From positions 5,203,667 through 5,267,666 of the forward strand of contig JASSKH010000020.1 in the NCBI GenBank assembly GCA_031763025.1: 64,000 nucleotides of DNA, given 5' to 3'. Every line of letters begins with the position of its first letter. Within the stretch, counting starts at the first letter, position 1. The translations under genes and the position numbers were made by a program. The notes beneath the pieces were generated by a model that ran no database searches, was not told where the DNA came from, and worked only from the letters and a program-made list of their open reading frames with translations. The DNA is from Macrocystis pyrifera. Lineage: Eukaryota > Sar > Phaeophyceae > Laminariales > Laminariaceae. Shown here piece after piece: positions 56,691 through 64,000 of the stretch.

Positions 56691-56949
56691 TTGACTTGTC
56701 TCTCCTGACATCTTCGATGATGACGATGTTCGTGATATCGACCATGTGCGAGCAGCGGCGTGAGGTAGCGGCCAAGCAGGACGGGCAGGATCAAGCTCCG
56801 CTTGTGCCGCATGACCCCTTGGCGCCGCTGTGAACTTGGACAGGACATCAATTGTTGCAAAATTTGTGCCATCCCCCAAAGAACGCGATCGCCTTTGCTG
56901 TAATACAGCAGTATTCACGATTTTTTTCACCCGTCATTTTTTCCCATCC

Positions 56950-57052
56950 AATACGGGGGACCATAGAAAACAGAACCAAATGTTGTGAATAAAAATAGGT
57001 AAACATATAGCATTTTGTGTGGACCGTAGGTCCTATTTACTATGGCCCCCCT
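56950..57052. mobile_element. MITE M1, copy at 56950
   Basis: ATACGGGGGACCATAGAAAA..GGTCCTATTTACTATGGCCCCCC. The last bases on the right are lost. Confidence 0.65.
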
Positions 57053-57944
57053 CTAGAGTCCCAACAATAGGTTGAATAAATATGCGGAAAAGGTCACTTT
57101 TAGGTCCGGGTTTTGAGCCACTCCGGGTCAATTCCGCCGCGAGTGGCTTATACCCATTTCTTTGCACTCTTAACAAGCTTGTGGGGCTTTTTTTTTTATT
57201 ATTATTTTTTTTTGTGGTTTCGCGACTCGCGACATTGCTACCGCTGTGAGGTTGGGTGTTTTACGATACGCCAACAAAAAGTTTAATAATTTTCACTTTT
57301 GAGTGAAACAAAAAAAAGCCACCTCGCCCAAGTGGCAAAAACGCGGCAGTGAAAATAAATAATGGCATCATACCCCCTCCTACCGTAGCAGGAGTCACTG
57401 AAACGGTACCGCAGCAAGTATCCCACACACTAAACCCAAGTCTAATTTGGCCGAAAAAAAACGCCGACCCGGCTCATCTGCGACAGAGAGTAATCGACAG
57501 CCAACTCGCAGCAGCTGTTGCCACTGAAGCACTTAAGATAGCACCCCGCCTCCTCGGGCGAATCTCAAAAACTGGGTCTTCTCCAAAGAACGTCGGGGGG
57601 GAATTGCATACGCGCAAGGATTTGACCTTTTTTTTTCCGGTTTGAGGTGTATAAATACGGTGTGTATGGTCAGTTATTATGTGTATCTTGGCTGTTTTTG
57701 TGGTATTATTTGATTCGAATAATAATGCATGTTTTCCCTCTCAGAGGCATTATTCCGCTCCAGCTTTTTCGGAGCCCGCCCTGGGACCACGGATTCGATA
57801 TTATAGACATGACTTAATGTGAGAACAACAATAACAACCACCGCAACAACGAGAAATGCCTCGACGGCATCCCTCCCCCTCCCAAAGCCACCATTCTCGT
57901 TGTTGTCTGAGTATCTGGGTATCTTGACCCTGTCAACAATGCAG

Positions 57945-58545
57945 TCCGGGACACGCTACTCGGGAATTTGACTGGCTTGTCCCCAAAACTACTTGGAATT
58001 CGTGTGGTTTGTCCCGGCATCGCGACAGTCCCGACACCGAACACCCAGAACACGACAGTCCCGTTCGGGGACAAACCAGCCAAATTTGTCCCGTTTGGGA
58101 GACAAAACCAGTCAACTTCCAAGTAGTTTAGAGGACAAACGAGTCGAATTTGTCCCGTTTCGGGGACAAACCAGTCAACTTCCAGTCAGTTTAGAGGACA
58201 AATCAGTCAAATTTGTGCGTTTTGGGGACGAACCAGTCAAATTCCAAGTAGTTTCGGGGACAAACCAGTCAAATTTGTACCGTTTTGGGGGCAAACCAAT
58301 TAAATTCCAACTAGTTTGTCCCTAAAGCGGGGAGGACAAATCAGTCAAATTCCGAGTGGCCTGTCCCTAAAGCGGGACTGACGGCAGTCCTGACCCTTGC
58401 AGTACTGCAGCGCAGTACTGCAGCCCCGAGACTACTGCTTGGAAATTTACAGGCTAGTCTTTTTTACCGTTTTGGTGACGAACCAGTCAAATTCCAAGTA
58501 GTTCGTTCCTCAAAAACGGGACTGACTGCGGTGTTGCTACAAATA
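57945..58545. repeat. Tandem array derived from the TTAA-type MITE core
   Basis: About ten units of GGGGACAAACCAGTCAAATT plus either CCAAGTAGTTT or TGTCCCGTTTT. The same words form the core of the 89-bp MITE at 33650 (CAACTCACTTGGAATTAGGC read in reverse). The units differ by a few bases each, so the array is not new. Confidence 0.75.
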
Positions 58546-59148
58546 AAAAGATTGAGGCTAGGGCGTGTCTTGGAGAAAGTTGGGTCTGAACGTCTCAACG
58601 TCTGAACGTCCGAAGTTCCTGTCAGCGAGTGGGCGTGTTTGTTATCTTGCTTGTTACACGGTACGTATCGTACGCACGCACTGCTGTCGAGTACCAGGTA
58701 GACAGGTACGTGTGCTATGCTGATGATGATGGTGACGAGATTGCTCCCACACTAGCTCACTTCCTTCCCAGAGATCCCGCCTGTGGTCACAAAAAACAGG
58801 CTGTAAATTAACAAAAATGCATCTATCTCGAAGGGAAAAAACAAAAGCATATGTACGAAATTATAGTGCACACGGCAGTATCATACCACCAGTTCGTGAG
58901 GAAACGGTGATAATTAAACGAGTTGTTTGTGGTATACCATCCCGTATCACTTGCAACCAAATAACACCAGGAACGTGTCCATGGTATTAGATGTGCACTC
59001 CAAAATAAATGAATAAAAAATAGCTGTGTACTGTACTGCTGTATGATGGATGTACTGCTGTAGGAAGGGTTAGGTTTGGGGTGATGGCCGCCGCCAATAG
59101 CCGAAGCCGAAAAAAATCTCGCCACGGGGAAGAAATCCTATTAATATT

Positions 59149-59266
59149 ACAGTTTCGTGACAAAGCCCTCTCTCACTACGTAGAACGGAGAACAGCATTT
59201 TAATAGTACAGTTTCGTGACAAAGCCATTTCTCATCACGTAGAACGGAGAACAGCATTCTACGTAG
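59149..59266 (+). repeat. 59-bp tandem duplication
   Basis: ACAGTTTCGTGACAAAGCC..TAGAACGGAGAACAGCATT occurs at 59149 and again at 59208. Confidence 0.8.
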
Positions 59267-59309
59267 TACCAGAGGCTACACATCTGCAAGCCGTAAACGG
59301 TACTGGCCG

Positions 59310-59480
59310 GAATCAATTGGAAATCGATCCTGATCGCAAGTAGTATCGTCTCGTCGACCCCGGTAGCATCCAGGGGAGTCACCGGCCAGTGGTCAATCGT
59401 GGAGGAAATAACGGAAAACGCGCGAACGATTGAGTATCGACCGATCGGTTGAACTCACAGGTGACGTGCATATTTTGCAA
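59310..59480 (+). repeat. Arm 1 of an inverted repeat pair
   Basis: ATCAATTGGAAATCGATCCT, TCGTCGACCCCGGTAGCATC, CAGGGGAGTCACCGGCCAGT, GAGTATCGACCGATCGGTTG. It matches the reverse complement of 59886-60085. A weaker copy lies at 14620-14780 and a short piece at 54565-54625. Confidence 0.65.
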
Positions 59481-59535
59481 AGAGGACTTGTCACTCTTGA
59501 TGCTGCTGTAACTGTTCTCTACTCGTACCTAACTA

Positions 59536-59640
59536 TTACGGGGGGGGCACAGTAAATAGGACCAAATATTGTTAGTGAAAATACGGAAACATATAGGTTT
59601 TTGTGTGTACCGTAGGTCCTATTTAATATGGCCCCCGTAA
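59536..59640. mobile_element. MITE M1, copy between the two inverted arms
   Basis: TTACGGGGGGGGCACAG to TGGCCCCCGTAA, flanked by TA. Confidence 0.75.
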
Positions 59641-59885
59641 TATAATGAGTTATATAATGAGCTACCAGGTAGTCAGTAGTACCTCTGCACAATACCTTGT
59701 GTGTACGTCGAACGAACGGCAATAATGTCGTTCGTGAACTCTCGAATCTCAACATCTCTAACACCAGGTATCCACTGCTTCCAGGCTTTGCTGCTGTCGT
59801 CTTGCGAAGTCTGCGACTCTTTCTCTGAACACTATTAACAACAGATAAAAAAAAACTGTCACAGGTGAAAACTAAAAAATGCACG

Positions 59886-60085
59886 TCAGCTTGTGAGGTC
59901 AACCGATCGGTCGATACTCGCCTTTGCAAAGTGCTGTGACAACCGTTCGCGCATTTTCCATGTTTTCTCGCCGCGACTGACTACTGGCCCGTGGCTCCCC
60001 TGGGTGCTACCAGGGTCGACGAGGCGATAAATTAAATACTCACGAACACGCCCGATTTCCAATTGATTTCGGCTAGTACCATCTC
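59886..60085 (-). repeat. Arm 2 of the inverted repeat pair
   Basis: CAACCGATCGGTCGATACTC, CCCCTGGGTGCTACCAGGGT, CGACGAGGCG, TTCCAATTGATTTCGGC; reverse complement of arm 1 with an extra segment. On the minus strand an open frame (LVDPGSTQGSHGPVVSRGE) runs over it, which arm 1 does not keep, so it may be a decayed coding region of an element. Confidence 0.6.
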
Positions 60086-60273
60086 GTGCACTGAAACAAT
60101 CCGGCGCCACAGGTATCGGTGGTGCCTTACGCTCGAAATATTGAAAATGGCTGGGCGGCGTGTACACACGTGCACACAACTAGTCGACGATACAACGTCG
60201 GGGGCTCTGTTGGGCTTCATTTGCGCTTTTCCGGAGGCTTTCACGAGGATACAGAAGAAAAAAAACACCCCTA

Positions 60274-61114
60274 AGACCTATGCCAATGGGAAAGCGAAGT
60301 TATCAATAAAAAGTTTGAATTCCACAGATACCCGCCAAAAAAATTTAGAACACGCTTTCCTTTGGGCACGTTTAGAAGAAAAAAAAAGTTCCCAACTTTT
60401 GGAAAAGCCCGAAAAAAAAAAAAGCAAAAAACGGGGCCGATGTTGGGCCAAGATCGGCTTCAGAAACACTCAGGCCGATCTTTGGTTCGAAGCGGCGAGA
60501 TCCCGAGTCCTCGACAGACTTCGATCGACAAAACCAACGATGGCGTCATGAATTCTGAACGGACTGCGCTCGTTAGGGGCTCCGACCCACCCTTGGGTCA
60601 CCGTCTTCACACAATGGCCAGTGACGTGGCGGGCGCTGGCCAGGCGTACGATAAAAAACAATTACCGGCTGGTGTGTACAAAACAGAAGACAAAATTTCT
60701 CGATCCGCCTCGAATGGCAAAAAACAGGCTTTCTTTCAGGTTTGGGAGGATACCGCAAGACGCCGCCGGCAAGCTCTCGCCCCCTACATCCTTTTTCCAC
60801 TTTCTATCTTCGATGCCGTCATCTATACTCGTTGGCCTTCCCCGACACCAAGCGGGTTGGCCGTGGGCTGAGTCTATATCGAGATCGAGCATCTATCGTC
60901 GCACGAGCTGATTTTTATCAACGTGTTGACAATTTGCAACGAGAGAATACAAATTGCGCCGCCTGCAGCCGTTAGAACAAAAAAGAAGGAAAAATCAAAG
61001 TTTTTTTTCTCTTTTTTTCCGACAGCGGCGGTACGAGGAGATTTTCGGCTGTTTTTTTAAAGCAATATTTTTGAAAGAAAACTTTTGGACTTCGCGTTTC
61101 CATTGGCATAGGTC
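60274..61114. mobile_element. Harbinger-type element, family H3, 841 bp
   Basis: Starts GACCTATGCCAATGGGAAAG and ends with the inverse CTTCGCGTTTCCATTGGCAT..AGGTC; flanks TAA (60271-60273) and TAA (61115-61117). Contains A/T-rich subterminal parts and two overlapping open frames of 160-170 codons without known motifs. Probably non-autonomous. Confidence 0.7.
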
Positions 61115-61124
61115 TAATAACTGA

Positions 61125-62872
61125 GGCCGTTTCCTATGCGGTTCGATTTTTGAGCTTCAGATTTTGACCCGATGGCATTTTCAGATATGAGCTTGACAAA
61201 TCGAAAGGGCCTTCCTATGCATGCGGAAAAATCAGATTTATTGTGCGTGTAGAGATTCGAGCAAACGCCGAGACCAACTGCTGTTTTTGTGATTTGGCGC
61301 CGCGAAGAGACGCGCTGGGTGCGCTGCCCTGCGCGTAGGACCCAAGCGTCCGAGCCCACGCTGACTGCCTCTAGTCTGGTGGCGAAGAGATGCGGCGAGT
61401 GCGCTAGAGTCAACCTGTCTTGGTATTTTGTGTTTGCTTTTGTGACTTGACTTGCTGCTGCTGCTGTACAGCTGCAGTGTAGTCTACGAGTACGTATCCA
61501 CGGAGAGGCGCGTGCCGAGTGCACGCGCTGGGTGCGCTGCCCTGCGCCTAGGACCCAAGCGTCCGAGCCCACGCTGACTGCCTCTAGTCTGGTGGCGAAG
61601 AGATGCGGCGAGTGCGCTAGAGTCAACCTGTCTTGGTATTTTGTGTCTGCTTTTGTGACTTGACTTGCTGCTGCTGCTGTACAGCTGCAGTGTAGTCTAC
61701 GAGTACGTATCCACGGAGAGGCGCGTGCCGAGTGCTCTTCTCTTGGTCTCTAGGCCCGAGCCCGCGCCAGTCGACTCTAGTCTGGCCACGGAGGGACGCG
61801 CCGTCCGCGCGTCGGGCGCGAAGCAACGTCGCTATACAGCTGTATCACCATCTAAATCATCGATCGTTCCGCTGCTGTTTGCTGTCGTGGATAATATCTT
61901 GAATTTAAAGAGCATGCCATTTTTCGATTTGAAAATCTGATGACCCAGGTCGTCGGATTTTGGGCCAAAATCCGACGACTTGGGTCATCGGATTCTCAAA
62001 TCGAAATAATTCCGGTCGGATTTTGCATAATCGGACTGCATAAGTAGGGTCATTCGATTTTGAGATCGAAAAATACAAATCTGAAGCTCGAAATCGAACC
62101 GCATAGGAAACGGCCTTCAGATTTGTATTTTTCGATCTCAAAAATGAATGACCCTGCTTATGCAGTCCAAATATGCAAAATCCGACGGGAATTTTTTCGA
62201 TTTGAGAATCCGATGAACCAAGTTGTCGGATTTTGGGCCCAAAATCCGACGACCTGGGTCATCAGATTTTCAAATCGAAAAATGGCATGCTCTTTAAATT
62301 CAAGATGTTACCCACGACAGCAAACAGCAGGAGAACGATCGATGAGTTGGACGGTGATACAGCTGTATAGCGACGTTGCTTCGCGCCCGACGCGCGACGG
62401 CGCGTCCCTCCGTGGCCAGACTAGAGCCGGCTGGCGCGGGCTCGGGCCTAGAGACCAAGAGAAGCGCACTCGGCACGCGCCTCTCCGTGGATACGTACTC
62501 GTAGACTACACTGCAGCTGTACAGCGGCAGCAGACGCAGCAGTAGCAGTCAGTCACAAAATGAAACACAAAATACCAAGACAGGTTGACTCTAACGCACT
62601 CGCCACGTCTCTTCGCCGCCAGACCAGAGGGAATCAGCGTGTTGGGCTCAGACGCTTGGGTCCTACGCGCAGTGCAGCGCACCCAGCGCGTCTCTTCGCG
62701 GCGCCAAACCACAATAACAGCAGTTGGTCTCAGCGTTTGCTCGAATCTCTACACGCACAGTAAATGTGATTTTTCCGCATAGGGAGACCCTTTCGATTTG
62801 CCAAGTTCTTACCTGAAAATGCCATCGGGTCAAAATCTGAAGCTCAATTATCGAACCGCATAGGAAACGGCC
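61125..62872. mobile_element. Head-to-head dimer of Harbinger-type family H2
   Basis: One full copy runs 61125-62115 (GGCCGTTTCCTATGCGG to CCGCATAGGAAACGGCC). A second, inverted copy follows at once, 62116-62872, whose inner end lacks the first 30 or so bases. The outer flanks are TGA (61122-61124) and TGA (62873-62875), so the dimer moved as one unit or formed after insertion. The left copy also has a 213-bp internal tandem duplication. Confidence 0.75.
61311..61735 (+). repeat. 213-bp tandem duplication inside the H2 element
   Basis: CGCGCTGGGTGCGCTGCCCT starts at 61311 and again at 61524; the units are nearly identical up to GGAGAGGCGCGTGCCGAGTG. Confidence 0.85.
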
Positions 62873-63404
62873 TGAGATACTGAATCTGCGGGGCCCCCTC
62901 GATGTTCCGGGCCCCCCTGTCTGCCGGAATTGCCGGCCGGAACCGGAATTTTGCCCAACACACGGAATTCCACGGCCGGAACTACAGGTCAAATCGCCGG
63001 AATTGCCATCACTGATTGAAACAGCAGTTCGCACCTGAGCGCCGTGTCTTTTGTACAGCAGTAGGCCAACCTTCCTCACCTATCATCCGAGCATGATCGG
63101 AGTCTCAACGTCGTCACACAAAAACCAGTATAATAAAACAACGACGATTTACGATTTTTTACGATTTTTCATGGTTTTGATTTGGGCGGGGGAAGGGGAC
63201 CACTTGCAGCTTGGAAACACAAACGCGATGTGTTTTTTTGTTTTTGCGTCAGCAGCACAAAATCAAAATACCGTTTCGCTGGCGACAGCAGAGTTGTGGC
63301 GGCCCTGCGAGCTATACACAAGCAGGGTCTGGGGCTCAAACCAACAGCTTAGTCATGGACAGCGAACATACACATGCACCTGGTACATTGAAATATATGG
63401 AATG

Positions 63405-63407
<3 letters not shown>

Positions 63408-63439
<32 letters not shown>
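63408..63439 (+). repeat. (CTG)n microsatellite
   Basis: About ten CTG units followed by ATGATGCTGATAAAG. An ATG-led frame (MDSEHTHAPGTLKYMECP) runs into it as poly-Ala, but it ends soon after. Confidence 0.9.
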
Positions 63440-63847
63440 ATGATGCTGATAAAGTACGAAAACGATGGAGCATCCAAACTTGAACTTGATACACAAAACC
63501 AGACCGTTTTTGGAAAGAATTACGCAAAAGCGTTCGTACCAAACACCTCTGGCTTCTTCCAACAGCACGGAAGACGAAGAGCACACCTCTCCGACAGGCT
63601 CACCTCCTAGATTCTCGGCCCAACAAACACTTCTGTTGTCCACTCCTGGTCCCCTCTATCTGCTGATTTTGCCTACCGAGTTGAGTTGTTTTCGTTTTTT
63701 TTTTTTGTCGGCGATCTGCGTCTACCCCCGAATACTGCCTTCCCGTTTACCACAAGCCTGTACATTGTATGGAACTCCCCACCGAGGTTAACTCAACCTG
63801 TGTTCCAATACCGAAGGACACGTCAAGTCGGGAATAACTGCTGTGCT

Positions 63848-63995
63848 GTACCGCTGGCCACAGTCAACGATACCTCTTTTTGATCGGAAGATCCGGAGCC
63901 ATCGATTCCTCCTTCTCGACGCTGGTCGCGGAAAAGGCGCCAAGATCAGAGGTAACGCAGCTAGAGCCGAAGGAAGGGGTGTGTTGTTCTTGAGT
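63848..63995 (+). pseudogene. Retropepsin-like fragment at the window edge
   Basis: A frame without ATG reads RYLFLIGRSGAIDSSFSTLV then AEKAPRSEVTQLEPKEGV and stops. SGAxDSSFSTLVAEKA resembles the active-site turn and following strand of aspartic proteases of LTR retrotransposons, but the catalytic Asp of the DSGA motif is not at its place. It is probably a decayed relic, or chance. Confidence 0.25.
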
Positions 63996-64000
63996 TGAGT

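Larger units (their letters stand above)
55125..64000. other. Mobile-element-rich region upstream of RNase T2
   Basis: No gene is supported. It should include the promoter and 5' end of the RNase T2 gene, but none is evident. The main contents are listed separately. Open frames near 57349, 60063-60871 and 63211-63791 lack any motif I can defend; a short retropepsin-like piece lies at the right edge. Confidence 0.4.

Noticed and set aside
57349..57645. Plus-strand frame of 98 codons ending in FFFPV
   Set aside because: It starts at GTG without an upstream exon or motif; composition alone is not enough.
58629..58811. CYADDD in a short plus-strand frame, like the YxDD box of reverse transcriptases
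   Set aside because: None of the neighbouring reverse-transcriptase motifs is present in any frame; chance is likely.
63211..63791. Two overlapping plus-strand frames with ATG starts near the right edge
   Set aside because: One is mainly a poly-Ala tract from CTG repeats, the other has no motif; evidence is too weak.

Overview
This looks like nuclear DNA from a eukaryote with intron-rich genes, most likely a brown alga or a close stramenopile relative. The reasons are the multi-exon genes with GT..AG introns of 0.1 to 5.6 kb, an ankyrin-repeat protein whose tail I recall from brown-algal proteins, abundant CAG/CTG microsatellites, and dense small DNA transposons. The taxon is an inference; no marker gene is present. 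Nothing prokaryotic is seen (no operons, no CRISPR).

Layout: 1-8246 holds no gene I can support, only repeats (a CCACGGC minisatellite, one long hairpin-ended repeat copy, poly-G tracts). 8247-10479 (minus) is an ankyrin-repeat gene of two exons. 10480-18805 is repeats: a 289-bp fold-back, a tRNA-like sequence and several MITEs. 18806-24021 (plus) is a five-exon gene of unknown function with a 35-nt microexon; the splice phases close exactly. 24022-35019 is repeats, including a piggyBac-like element with 71-bp internal tandem repeats, a nested MITE pair and many poly-G/poly-C-ended repeats. 35020-41151 (minus) is a two-exon gene of unknown function whose 5.6-kb intron carries a partial second copy of its last exon and a 1,857-bp PIF/Harbinger element with a truncated transposase. 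44805-55124 (minus) is a secreted ribonuclease T2 gene, reconstructed here from eight exons. Both catalytic motifs are present, but the exon with the first motif is one base short, which breaks the frame. 55125-64000 is almost wholly mobile-element debris: PIF/Harbinger-type elements with TAA or TGA target duplications (one a head-to-head dimer), a tandem array grown from a MITE core, and an inverted repeat pair.

The most unusual signal is that two different short dispersed repeat families, together at least 14 copies, end in a pure C tract (a G tract in the opposite orientation) of tens of bases, up to about 100. They look like short retroposons with a poly(C) tail instead of poly(A). The window also holds about 19 copies of a 105-bp MITE with TTACGGGGG ends and TA target duplications. 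The genes here do not form an obvious pathway; each stands alone in a repeat-rich landscape.
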